From assembly GCF_005887635.2 (NCBI RefSeq), contig NZ_CP040818.1, positions 1,518,501-1,582,500 of the forward strand: a DNA stretch of 64,000 bases, in the 5' to 3' direction. Made by a program: the position numbers and the translations under genes. Of the stretch, positions 8,597 through 18,310 are shown one piece after another (position 1 is the first letter of the stretch; every line of letters begins with the position of its first letter). Origin of the DNA: Paroceanicella profunda. Lineage in GTDB: Bacteria > Pseudomonadota > Alphaproteobacteria > Rhodobacterales > Rhodobacteraceae. The notes under the pieces are model-generated. The model was not told where the DNA came from. It saw nothing but the letters and a program-made list of their open reading frames with translations, and made no database searches.

Positions 8597-9562
8597 TCAG
8601 TCGGTGGCCTTGATCTCGTCGATCAGCGTCTCGAGGCTCGGATGCTCCTCGAGGAACCTGGCGTAGACCGGCTCCATCGCCTTCTGGAAGGCGGCCTTGT
8701 CGGTAACCTCGTTGAACTTCACGCCCGCGGCCTCGACCTTCTTCTGGCTTTCGGCGGAACGCTCGGCCCAGAGCTGGCGCTGCAGCGTGGCGCTCTCGCG
8801 CGCGGCCTGCTTCACGATCTCCTGGTCCTCGGCGGAAAGGCCGTTGTACAGGTCGGCGTTGATGCACAGGCACTCGGGGATGATGAGGTGGTTGGTGGCC
8901 GAGTAGTAGCCGGCAACCTCGTAGTGGTTGGTCGATTCGTAGGAGGGCCAGTTGTTCTCCGCCCCGTCCACCACGCCGGTCTTGAGTGACTGGTAGACCT
9001 CGCCGAAGGCCATCGGCGTGGCGTTGCCGCCGAGCGCCTCGACCATGCCGACGAACAGCTCGTTGTTCATCACGCGCATCTTCATGCCGGTGAGGTCCTG
9101 CGGCTCCAGGATCGGATGCTTGGTGTTGTAGAAGGAGCGCGAGCCGCTGTCGTACCAGGCCAGCGCCACCAGGCCTTCCTGTTCCATCGCCGCCGAGATC
9201 TCCTCGCCGATCGGCCCGTCCATCACGCGGTGCATGTGGTCGAGGTCCTTGAAGATGAAGGGCAGCGAGACGACGTTGGTCGCCTCCACGATCGGCCCCA
9301 TGGGCCCGAGGTTGAACACCGCGAAGTCGATGCCGCCGAGGCGCACCTGCTCGATGGCGTCCGGCTGGTCGCCGAGGATGCCGGAATGATAGGTGCGCGC
9401 GGTGATGCGGCCCTCGGTGCGCTCGTCCAGCAGCTCGCCGAACTTGTCCATGCCCAGCGACACCGGATAGTCGGGCACGTGGATGTTCCAGCCGCGCCAT
9501 TCGGCAGCGGCGCTCGTGGCCGTCAGGGCCAGTGCGCAGAGGGGGGCGACGAATTTGAGCAT
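8597..9562 (-). CDS. dctP: TRAP transporter periplasmic substrate-binding protein (DctP)
   Basis: Periplasmic receptor of the TRAP system, 321 residues. A clear signal peptide, MLKFVAPLCALALTATSAAA, is cleaved before EWRGWN. The mature protein shows the DctP blocks: AFNLGPMGPIVEATNVVSLPFIF, GMKMRVMNNELFVGMVEALGGNATPMAFGEVYQSLKTGVVDGAEN (read here in two parts, around residues 140-190) and the conserved Arg in KMRVM that binds the substrate carboxylate. The ATG at 9562 begins exactly at the signal peptide; an open frame continuing to 10384 is antisense to the regulator and not real. Predicted ligand is galacturonate and/or glucuronate, from the linked catabolic genes. Confidence 0.94.
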   Translation of the reverse strand: MLKFVAPLCALALTATSAAAEWRGWNIHVPDYPVSLGMDKFGELLDERTEGRITARTYHSGILGDQPDAIEQVRLGGIDFAVFNLGPMGPIVEATNVVSLPFIFKDLDHMHRVMDGPIGEEISAAMEQEGLVALAWYDSGSRSFYNTKHPILEPQDLTGMKMRVMNNELFVGMVEALGGNATPMAFGEVYQSLKTGVVDGAENNWPSYESTNHYEVAGYYSATNHLIIPECLCINADLYNGLSAEDQEIVKQAARESATLQRQLWAERSAESQKKVEAAGVKFNEVTDKAAFQKAMEPVYARFLEEHPSLETLIDEIKATD

Positions 9563-9617
9563 TGGTGACTTCCTCCCGGTAGGTCGACACGGCCTTGGGC
9601 CGCTGTTTGATGTTGCA

Positions 9618-9642
9618 GTCATACTATGTGTGGTATGATGAC
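9618..9642. promoter_or_regulatory. Predicted GntR/FCD operator in the dctP promoter
   Basis: Interrupted palindrome beginning GTCATACTATG and ending as the complement of GTCATCATACC, so both outer arms are GTCAT/ATGAC. It fills the spacer and overlaps the -10 of the dctP promoter. The half-site GTCATCATA recurs exactly in the kdgD promoter at 10450-10458. That points to one repressor, most simply the divergently encoded FCD regulator. Binding is inferred. Confidence 0.7.
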
Positions 9643-9649
9643 CTGTCAA
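9621..9649 (-). promoter_or_regulatory. dctPQM-udh promoter
   Basis: On the minus strand: TTGACA (9649-9644), exactly 17 bp, then TAGTAT (9626-9621). This is a near-consensus sigma-70 promoter 59 bp before the dctP ATG. A TATGAT on the plus strand at 9634-9639 could serve as the -10 for the regulator gene, giving a shared, autoregulated control region. Confidence 0.75.
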
Positions 9650-9718
9650 TGTGGCGCAATTGAAGCCTGGATGAGGACATCCTATGGTCCGCGAGATGTC
9701 AGGAATGGGGAAACCTTC

Positions 9719-10435
9719 ATGAAAACCACTGTCGGGGCGCGCCGCCCGCGCGAGAACCTCACCCAGAAGGTGACGGGGATCCTGCGGGACCGAATCGAGA
9801 CCGGCGTGCTCCGCCCGGGCGACAGGCTGCCGACCGAACAGGGGCTGATCGCGGAATTCGGCGTGTCGCGAACGGTGATTCGAGAGGCGATTTCCGGGCT
9901 GCGCGCCGATGGGCTGGTGGAGCCGCGGCACGGCGTCGGCGTGTTCGTGCTGGACCGGCCGGCACCGCCGCCGGGGCTGGAGATGCTGCGCGGCAGCCTC
10001 GACCGGCTGTCCTCGATCATCGAAATCCTCGAATTGCGCACCGCAGCGGAGATCGAGGCCGCCGGGCTGGCGGCCGAACGCGCCTCCCCGGCGCAGCAGG
10101 CCCGCATTCGCGAATCCTGCGCGGAGATCGACCGCGCCGTGCTGCGCGGCGAGCGGGCCGAGGCCGCCGACTTCGCCTTCCACCTCACCATCATGGAGGC
10201 GACGAACAACCCGCTGTTCCCGGAATTCCTGCAGTTCCTCGGCCAGCGCACCATTCCGCGCTCGCAGATCTCCAGCACCGTGCCGGAGGGCTATCTGGAA
10301 CGCATCCAGGCTGAGCACATGGCCATCGTCGACGCGATCGCCGCCGGCGACACGGACCGTGCCCGCAGCACCATGCGCACCCATCTGCGCGGCGCCCTGA
10401 AGCGTTACGAGGCCCTGCTGCGCAGCGTGCGATGA
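9719..10435 (+). CDS. GntR-family (FadR/FCD subfamily) transcriptional regulator of uronate genes
   Basis: Probable uronate/aldarate-responsive repressor, 238 residues. The N-terminal winged helix has the GntR signature (LRPGDRLPTEQGLIAEFGVS, then RTVIREAISGLRADGLVE, near residues 25-75). The C-terminal all-helical FCD ligand domain carries metal/ligand-site residues in ILELRTAAE, FHLTIMEATNNPLF and EHMAIVDAIAAGD. The ATG at 9719 (MKTTVGARRP) begins at the usual distance from the helix-turn-helix; upstream in-frame starts overlap the predicted operator. It diverges from dctP and is followed after 68 bp by kdgD, with predicted operators on both sides. Confidence 0.9.
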   Translation: MKTTVGARRPRENLTQKVTGILRDRIETGVLRPGDRLPTEQGLIAEFGVSRTVIREAISGLRADGLVEPRHGVGVFVLDRPAPPPGLEMLRGSLDRLSSIIEILELRTAAEIEAAGLAAERASPAQQARIRESCAEIDRAVLRGERAEAADFAFHLTIMEATNNPLFPEFLQFLGQRTIPRSQISSTVPEGYLERIQAEHMAIVDAIAAGDTDRARSTMRTHLRGALKRYEALLRSVR

Positions 10436-10441
10436 TGTCTC

Positions 10442-12551
<2,110 letters not shown>

Positions 12552-12553
12552 GC

Positions 12554-13387
12554 ATGCGCACCACCGACGGCCCGGCGCCGAAGCTGAAGGCGCCCCCGGG
12601 CGCCACCGACTGCCATATCCACATCTACTACCCCGGCGTGCCCTCCGCGCCCGGCGGCCCGCCGGTGCCGGAACCGGCCACGCCGGAGGACTACCGCCAG
12701 CTGATGGCCCGGCTCGGGCTGGAGCGGGTCATCGTCACCCAGTCCAACGCCTTCCAGGGCGACAACACCTGCACCCTGCGCGCGCTGGAGGAGTTCGGCG
12801 ACATCGCCCGCGGCGTGGTGGCCGTGACGCCGGAGACCACCGAGGCCGAGCTCGCCCGCTGGCATGAGCGCGGCGCCCGCGGCGCGCGGATCATGGATCT
12901 CGGCGGGGCCGCCCGGCTCGACGTGGCGCAGGCCGTGGCCGAGAAGGTGAAGCCCTTCGGCTGGCACCTGATGGTGCAGTTCGACGGCCGCGACTTCGAG
13001 CGCCACGAGGCGGCGCTGACCGCCCTGCCGGTGCCCTTCATCCTCGACCACGTGGGCAAGTTCCTCGAGCCGGTGGCGCCCGACAGCCCGGCGATGGACG
13101 CCTTCCTGCGGGTGCTGAAGCGCGAGGACACCTGGGCCAAGCTCTGCGCCGGTTACGAGACCTCGAAGCTGGCGGACTGGTCGGACGTCGGCGCCATGGC
13201 GGCGCGCATCGTCGAGGCGGTGCCGGACCGGCTGCTCTGGGGTTCGAACTGGCCGCACGTGGGGGTGAAGCCGGGCACCGCGCCCGATGATGCCCGCCTG
13301 CTCGACCTCATGCTGGACTGGGTGCCCGACGAGACCACCCGCAACCGCATGCTGGTGGACACGCCGGCCGCGCTCTACGGGTTCTGA
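12554..13387 (+). CDS. gli: D-galactarolactone isomerase (amidohydrolase superfamily)
   Basis: Converts the 1,5-lactone released by Udh to the 1,4-lactone used by Gci (EC 5.4.1.4). Amidohydrolase-2 (COG3618) protein of 277 residues. HxH is seen in TDCHIHIYYPG near residue 20, FILDHVGKF near residue 155, and WGSNWPHVG near residue 232 with the C-terminal metal/acid residues. The operon order kdgD-gci-gli with udh on the divergent arm completes the route to 2-oxoglutarate semialdehyde; the semialdehyde dehydrogenase is not in the window. Its 3' end overlaps the convergent ykvA-like gene by 13 bp. Confidence 0.88.
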   Translation: MRTTDGPAPKLKAPPGATDCHIHIYYPGVPSAPGGPPVPEPATPEDYRQLMARLGLERVIVTQSNAFQGDNTCTLRALEEFGDIARGVVAVTPETTEAELARWHERGARGARIMDLGGAARLDVAQAVAEKVKPFGWHLMVQFDGRDFERHEAALTALPVPFILDHVGKFLEPVAPDSPAMDAFLRVLKREDTWAKLCAGYETSKLADWSDVGAMAARIVEAVPDRLLWGSNWPHVGVKPGTAPDDARLLDLMLDWVPDETTRNRMLVDTPAALYGF

Positions 13388-13753
13388 GGCCAGAGGGCGC
13401 GCGCCAGCAGCCCGGCCAGCACCAGCCAGAGCACCACGATCACCACGGCGGCGGCCCGCGCCCGCGGGCGGCCGCCGCGTGCCTCCGCCGCCCGGCGAAA
13501 CTCCGCCATCAGCGCCGGCGGCACCAGCCGGACGGCCAGCGCGATGCCCAGCGGCACCATGAGCAGGTCATCGAACCAGCCCGGCACCGGGAATGAAATC
13601 GGGGATCAGGTCCACCGGGCTCAGCGCACAGGCGGCCACGGCAGCGGCCAGCAGCTTCGCGGCCAGCGGCGTGCGGGCATCGCGCGCGGCGATCCACAGC
13701 GCGACCACGTCGCGCCTGAGCGCCTTCGCCCAGGCTGTGAGTCGCCTCATCAT
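13375..13753 (-). pseudogene. YkvA/DUF1232 membrane protein, frameshifted
   Basis: Small membrane protein of unknown function in the DUF1232 family. The first frame (ATG at 13753 or 13750) runs through LAAKLLAAAVAACALSPVDL and IPDFIP, then goes to GAGLVR and a stop at 13568. Shifting frame in the GGG/CC run at 13587-13591 continues the family sequence as PGWFDDLLMVPLGIAL and a final TM segment, ending at 13375. One extra base in CCCGG explains it. The joined protein would be about 125 residues, the normal length. Either a true recent frameshift or a sequencing error in a G/C run. It converges on and overlaps gli. Confidence 0.8.
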
Positions 13754-13808
13754 GCCGCCAGTTTCGCAGCTCGTCGGCGCCGGCGCAATCCGCGCCCGGC
13801 ATGCAAAA

Positions 13809-13840
13809 GAGCCTGCCGCGGAGGGACACGCGGCAGGCTC
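13809..13840 (-). terminator. Intrinsic terminator of the 13888 secreted-protein gene
   Basis: Perfect 12-bp stem (GAGCCTGCCGCG and its complement) with an 8-nt loop, followed on the minus strand by TTTT. It is 47 bp past the stop at 13888. Confidence 0.85.
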
Positions 13841-13887
13841 TCCCTTCGGGCCTTTCCGCCGGGGTGCGGCACCCCGGGGCGGCGGCC

Positions 13888-14235
13888 TCAGTTCGTCAGC
13901 CCGGACTGCACCGGCGCCGAGGTGACATGCAGCGCGCCGTCGTTGCGCTGGAAGCTGTAGGCGGTGCCCGGCTGGCCCGGCAGGCCGAAGACCACGCGGT
14001 CGTCCGCGCCGAGGCGCATCTGCAGCAGGCGTGGGGCGGCATCGTCCCCGCGCTCGGTGTAATAGGCGACCACCTCGAGCGTATCGTCGGCGGCCGGCAG
14101 CCAGTACACCGACATGTCGACGGCGCCGGCATGCAGGGTGCCACCGCTCATCGGGGTGGCAAGGGTGAGCGTGTCCGCCTGGGCGGCCACGGAAGCGGTT
14201 GCGCCCAGCAGGGCGGCGAGGATCATGGTTTTCAT
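13888..14235 (-). CDS. Small secreted protein of unknown function (paralogue A)
   Basis: 115 residues with a signal peptide (MKTMILAALLGATASVAAQA, cleavage before DTLTL). The mature 95 residues look all-beta: alternating hydrophobic strands, motif MSGGTLHAGAVDMSVYW, then YYTERGDDAAP and DDRVVFGLPGQPGTAYSF, with no cysteines. I do not recognise the family. A full-length paralogue is encoded at 55691-56038; both share GAAAGTGATTGCGATGAA across the start codon and further upstream blocks. Monocistronic, with its own terminator. The RGDDAAP...L-QMRL-DRVVFGLPG core is the best-conserved part. Likely periplasmic or secreted; function not inferable. Confidence 0.85.
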   Translation of the reverse strand: MKTMILAALLGATASVAAQADTLTLATPMSGGTLHAGAVDMSVYWLPAADDTLEVVAYYTERGDDAAPRLLQMRLGADDRVVFGLPGQPGTAYSFQRNDGALHVTSAPVQSGLTN

Positions 14236-14400
14236 CGCAATCACTTTCGGGTCTGAGGGGTGGCGGCACGCTTCCCGCCTCTTGTGCACTGCGATATGGG
14301 GCGGGACGCGCGCCGCGAAAATCGCCAATCCCGAATAGCGGCCATGCGCCGGATGCCAAGGAATATTGGATAAAATTGTGAACAGTCGCACAATGGTGCG

Positions 14401-14430
14401 CGCCAAGTCATTGTGCAGCCGCAGCATTTC
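14401..14430 (-). promoter_or_regulatory. Upstream element shared with the paralogue at 56 kb
   Basis: The plus-strand sequence CGCCAAGTCATTGTGCAG (14401-14418) occurs identically at 56210-56227, at a similar distance (165 versus 172 bp) from the paralogous secreted-protein start. Directly beside it is TGCAGCCGCAGCATT (14414-14428), close to the 15-mer found upstream of the polyketide synthase and of the second paralogue. On the minus strand CACAATG and CATTGTG form an inverted repeat around 14392-14417. Probably a regulator site or ancestral promoter region; the factor is unknown. Confidence 0.55.
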
Positions 14431-14480
14431 TTCGGCCGGGGCCGCAAGAGGGGCGCGGCATCCTGCCCCGGTCCGGCGCC

Positions 14481-15032
14481 TCAGCCGGGGGTGAGGCCCT
14501 GCTGTGCGGCGATGCTGCGCATGGCGGCGCCGATCTCGTGCACGGTCCAGGCGGCGGAGGAGCGGGGCAGCAGGAGGCCGAATCCCGCCCCCTCCCGGGT
14601 GAGGAGCGCGCGGGAATGGGCAAGCTCGGTGGGGGCGGAGGCGGCCGGGCCGAGGCCGCGCGCATCGAGCGGGCAGAGCCGGGCCAGCACCGCTTCCGCG
14701 TCCGGGCCGGTGAGCAGCAGCTCGGCCCAGGCGTCGGTCTCGTCGGTCACGCCGGCGAGGCCGTGCAGGCGCGGGGCGAGGGCGCCGGCCTCCGCCCCCA
14801 GTGCCAGCCAGGCGCCGCGCCCGGCCCAGAGCAGGGTGGCCTGCGCCGTCTCCGCCCGGCCCTGCGGCACGGGCAGGGGCGCGCCCAGCACCTCGGAGAG
14901 TGCCGCCGCCCGGCCGCGGAACGGGCGCAGCCCGGTTTTCGCCCGCCATGGCCGCTCGGCGAGCGTGCAGCGGCCGGCCTGAAGCGCGGCAAAGCCGGGG
15001 CCGAGGGGGCTCAGGTGTCGCAGGTCAGCCAC
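14481..15032 (-). CDS. soxG: Sarcosine oxidase gamma subunit
   Basis: Smallest catalytic-complex partner of heterotetrameric sarcosine oxidase, packed against the alpha-subunit aminomethyltransferase-like domain. 183 residues. SoxG-like features are the N-terminal LRHLSPLGPGFAAL, the WLALGAEAG block and TDETDAWAELLLTGPDAEAVLARLCPLD near the middle. The start is a GTG at 15032 (VADLRHLSP) overlapping the soxA stop by 8 bp. The ATG at 15080 would put 16 extra basic residues on top of soxA. Last gene of soxBDAG. Confidence 0.88.
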   Translation of the reverse strand: MADLRHLSPLGPGFAALQAGRCTLAERPWRAKTGLRPFRGRAAALSEVLGAPLPVPQGRAETAQATLLWAGRGAWLALGAEAGALAPRLHGLAGVTDETDAWAELLLTGPDAEAVLARLCPLDARGLGPAASAPTELAHSRALLTREGAGFGLLLPRSSAAWTVHEIGAAMRSIAAQQGLTPG

Positions 15033-17964
15033 GCAGTCTCTCCCCCTCCGGATCCACGAAATGCGGCGCGCAGATCTCAACCTCCGTGTCGGCGCCGCGC
15101 AGCAGGTCGACCATGCGGATCACCTCGCCATGCCGGGCGCGGCCGTTCACCACGAAGCCCAGTCCGATCATGTGCCCCAGAGTGGGCGAATGGCAGACTG
15201 AAGTGAGGTCGCCCTGCTCCTCCGCCGCCACGGCCTCCGCGCCGGGGTTGAGGAACTTCGCGCCGGCGAGCAGCTTCGCGGCCCGGTCCACCGGCTTCAC
15301 GCCCACGAGCTGGGCGCGCTCCGGCCCGTTCAGCCCCGGCCGGGCGGCGCCGGCGCGGCCCACGTAATCCTTCTTCGAGGACATCATTTTCGCGAAACCG
15401 CAATCGAAGGCCGTGGTACGGCCGTGCAGCTCCGCTCCGGTCACGTGGCCCTTCTCGATGCGCAGCACGTTCAGCGCCTCCATGCCGTAGAGCCCGCCGC
15501 CGAGCGCCTCGGCCTCCGCCGCCAGCAGGCGCGCCAGCGCGTCACCGTAACCGGAGGGCACCGCGATCTCCCAGGCCCGCTCGCCGGAGAAGGAGATGCG
15601 GAACAGCCGCCCCGGCACGCCCGCCACGCTCACCGCCCCGCAGGCCATGAAGGGGAAGGCGGCGTCGGAGACATCCTCGGCGATCACCTTCTCCAGCAGC
15701 GCGCGGCCCTTCGGCCCCGCCACGGCGAACTGCGCCCATCCTTCCGTCACCGAGGCGCAGACCGCGTCGAGCTCGGGCCAGAGCACCTGCAGGCAGAACT
15801 CCAGGTGGCGCAGCACCGGGCCCGCGTTCGCCGTGGTGGTGGTCATCACGTAATGCCCGGGGCCGAGGCAGGCGGTGGTGCCGTCGTCGAAGACGAACCC
15901 GTCCTCGCGCAGCATCACCCCGTAGCGCACCCGGCCGGGGGCGAGGGTGGAGAAAGTGCCGGTATAGACCCGGTCCAGCAGGGCGGCGGCATCGGGGCCG
16001 GTGATCTCGATCTTGCCCAGGGTGGAGACATCGGACACCCCCACCGCCTCGCGCACGAAGCGCACCTCGCGGTCGCAGGCATCGCGCCAGGAGCTGTCGC
16101 CGGGCTGCGGGAACCAGGCGGCGCGCTTCCACAGTCTGGCCTCGATCATCGGCGCGCCCCGCGCGCGGGCCAGCGCGTTGGAGGGCGCCTTGCGCATCGG
16201 CTGGAAGGCGCCGCGGGCATGTCGCCCGGCCAGCGCGGCGATGGAGACCGGCGTGTAGGGCGGGCGGAAGGTGGTGGTGCCCACCTCCTCCGGCCCCTGC
16301 CCGGTGAGCGCGCCCAGCACGCCGAGCGCCAGCACGTTGGAGGTTTTGCCCTGGTCGGTGGCCATGCCCAGCGTGGTGTAGCGCTTTAGGTGCTCCGGCG
16401 CGCCGAAGGCCTCGTCCCGCGCGGTGGCGATGTCCTTGGTGGTCACGTCGTTCTGCAGGTCCACCCAGGCGCGGCCGCGCGCCGGCACCAGCCAGAGGGG
16501 GGTGAGACGGGGGGCATCGTCTTCCGCCTCGGGCAGCGGCAGGCCTGGCGGGGTGATGCCCAGCGTGGTGAGCGCCTCCGCCGCCGCCGCCTGCCCGCCG
16601 GAGAGCGCCCCGGCCGTGGTGAAGGCCCCGGCGGCCGCCCCGGCCAAGCGCAGCCCGGGCACATGGGTGGCGGAGGGCATGAAGGCGGCGAGGCCCGCGT
16701 CCCACTCCGGCCGGCCGCCGAGATGGGCGGTGAGGTGCAGCGTCGGGTTCCAGCCGCCGGAGACGGCGAGGCAGTCCGCCGCGATGTCCTCGCTCCGGCC
16801 GTCGTGGCGCACGCTGACGCCGGTCAGCCCGCGCCGGCCGGAGGTTCCGGTCACCACCGCGCTGGTGATCACCCGGCCGGAGAGCGGCGGCGGGGTGACG
16901 CCCTCGCGGCTGTCGATCAGCGCGGCGAGGGTGAGGCCCGCCGCCTCCACAGCCTGCGCGGTGCGCCAGCCGTCGTCGTTGTTGGTGAACACCGCGATGC
17001 GCTGGCCCGGCGCCACGCCGAAGCGGGTGATGTAGGCGCGCAGGGCGGAGGCCAGCATCACCCCCGGCCGGTCGTTCCCCGGAAAGGCGACGGGCCGCTC
17101 AATCGCCCCGGCGCAGAGCACCGCGGCCTTCGCGGCGATGCGCCAGTGCGTCTCGCGCGGGCAGCCCTCGGGCGGGGCGGCGAGGTGGCCCGCCACCTCC
17201 TGCACCGCGCCGTACATGCCGCCGTCATAGGCGCCGAAGACGGTGGTGCGCGGCATCAGCGTGACATTGGGCATGGCCGAGAGCCGGGCCACCGTGTGCG
17301 CCGCCCAGGCATGCGGTGCGGCGCCGGCCAGCGGGGCGGTCTCGGCGTTCAGCCGCCCGCCGAAGGTGAAATCCTCGTCCGCGAGGATCACCCGCGCGCC
17401 TGCCTCGCCTGCCTCGAGTGCGGCCATCAGCCCGGCGGGGCCCGCGCCGATCACCAGCAGGTCGGCATGGGCGAAGGCCTGGTCGTAGACATCCGGGTCG
17501 TCCTGCACGGAGAGGCGGCCCAGCCCCGCGGCGCGGCGGATGAGCGGCTCGTAGACCTTTTCCCAGAAGCTCTTCGGCCACATGAAGGTCTTGTAGTAGA
17601 AGCCCGCGCCCAGCAGCGGGGCGGCGAGGTCGTTCACCGCCATCAGGTCGAAGGCGGGGGAGGGCCAGGCGTTCTGGCTGCGCGCCACCAGCCCGTCGGT
17701 GAGCATCACCCGGGTGGCGCGGGTGTTGGGCGTGCGCCGGGCGCCCACGCCGATTTCCATCAGCGCGTTCGGCTCCTCCGACCCGGCGGAGAAGATGCCC
17801 CGCGGCCGGTGATACTTGAAGGAGCGCCCCACCAGCCGCACGCCGTTCGCCAGCAGGGCGGAGGCGAGCGTGTCGCCCGGGTGGCCGGTTAGGCTGCGCC
17901 CGTCGAAGGTGAAGGAAAGCCGGCGCGAGCGGTCCACCAGCCCGCCGGAGGCAAGCCGGCTCAT
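15025..17964 (-). CDS. soxA: Sarcosine oxidase alpha subunit
   Basis: Large subunit (979 residues) of the enzyme that demethylates sarcosine to glycine, forming H2O2 and 5,10-methylene-tetrahydrofolate (EC 1.5.3.24, formerly under 1.5.3.1). Domains: N-terminal 2Fe-2S-ferredoxin-like Fer2_4 (FTFDGRSLTGHPGDTLASAL, residues 18-100) lacking a full cysteine set, as is usual; a pyridine-nucleotide/NAD-binding fold (LLVIGAGPAGLMAALEAGEA, about 168-188); the aminomethyltransferase (GcvT) fold from about 600 and its C-terminal domain. The start overlaps the soxD stop by 4 bp. Confidence 0.96.
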   Translation of the reverse strand: MSRLASGGLVDRSRRLSFTFDGRSLTGHPGDTLASALLANGVRLVGRSFKYHRPRGIFSAGSEEPNALMEIGVGARRTPNTRATRVMLTDGLVARSQNAWPSPAFDLMAVNDLAAPLLGAGFYYKTFMWPKSFWEKVYEPLIRRAAGLGRLSVQDDPDVYDQAFAHADLLVIGAGPAGLMAALEAGEAGARVILADEDFTFGGRLNAETAPLAGAAPHAWAAHTVARLSAMPNVTLMPRTTVFGAYDGGMYGAVQEVAGHLAAPPEGCPRETHWRIAAKAAVLCAGAIERPVAFPGNDRPGVMLASALRAYITRFGVAPGQRIAVFTNNDDGWRTAQAVEAAGLTLAALIDSREGVTPPPLSGRVITSAVVTGTSGRRGLTGVSVRHDGRSEDIAADCLAVSGGWNPTLHLTAHLGGRPEWDAGLAAFMPSATHVPGLRLAGAAAGAFTTAGALSGGQAAAAEALTTLGITPPGLPLPEAEDDAPRLTPLWLVPARGRAWVDLQNDVTTKDIATARDEAFGAPEHLKRYTTLGMATDQGKTSNVLALGVLGALTGQGPEEVGTTTFRPPYTPVSIAALAGRHARGAFQPMRKAPSNALARARGAPMIEARLWKRAAWFPQPGDSSWRDACDREVRFVREAVGVSDVSTLGKIEITGPDAAALLDRVYTGTFSTLAPGRVRYGVMLREDGFVFDDGTTACLGPGHYVMTTTTANAGPVLRHLEFCLQVLWPELDAVCASVTEGWAQFAVAGPKGRALLEKVIAEDVSDAAFPFMACGAVSVAGVPGRLFRISFSGERAWEIAVPSGYGDALARLLAAEAEALGGGLYGMEALNVLRIEKGHVTGAELHGRTTAFDCGFAKMMSSKKDYVGRAGAARPGLNGPERAQLVGVKPVDRAAKLLAGAKFLNPGAEAVAAEEQGDLTSVCHSPTLGHMIGLGFVVNGRARHGEVIRMVDLLRGADTEVEICAPHFVDPEGERLRG

Positions 17965-18299
17965 GTCCGGCCCCCGCTGGCCTGACTGTCGCCGGCCGGG
18001 CTCCCCGGGGCGTAATCTCCCGCAGGAGACGCTCCGCCGGTCCGGTCGTCCATGGCGAGGCTGGCGCCCAGCACCTCATGGGTGAGCGTGTTGCGGGTGA
18101 CGATGAGCCAGGCGGCGCAGCCGAGCTCGTGATACCACAGCTCGCGGTGCGGGCCGGCGGGGTTCTCACGCAGGTGCAGGTAGGCATGCGCGGCCTCCGG
18201 CCCGGCCTCGAAGCCCGGCCGGTGCATCAGCGCGGCATCGCCCCAGGGGGTGAACTCGCGCAGGTCGCGCGCGCCGCAAAGGGGGCAGGGGATGCGCAT
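17961..18299 (-). CDS. soxD: Sarcosine oxidase delta subunit
   Basis: 112-residue zinc-binding subunit. Cys5 and Cys8 (CPLCGARDLREF) with the later WYHELGCAAWL (His and Cys) form the family zinc site. The ATG at 18299 gives the expected length; about 20 residues of Gly/Ala/Ser-rich C-terminal tail follow the conserved core. It starts 11 bp after soxB and overlaps soxA by 4 bp. Confidence 0.94.
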   Translation of the reverse strand: MRIPCPLCGARDLREFTPWGDAALMHRPGFEAGPEAAHAYLHLRENPAGPHRELWYHELGCAAWLIVTRNTLTHEVLGASLAMDDRTGGASPAGDYAPGSPAGDSQASGGRT

Positions 18300-18310
18300 C
18301 CGTCGTCTCC

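Noticed and set aside
8597-10384. Reading the TRAP binding protein as a 595-residue protein
   Set aside because: The extra 274 residues are antisense to the GntR gene and cross its operator. The signal peptide starts exactly at the ATG at 9562.
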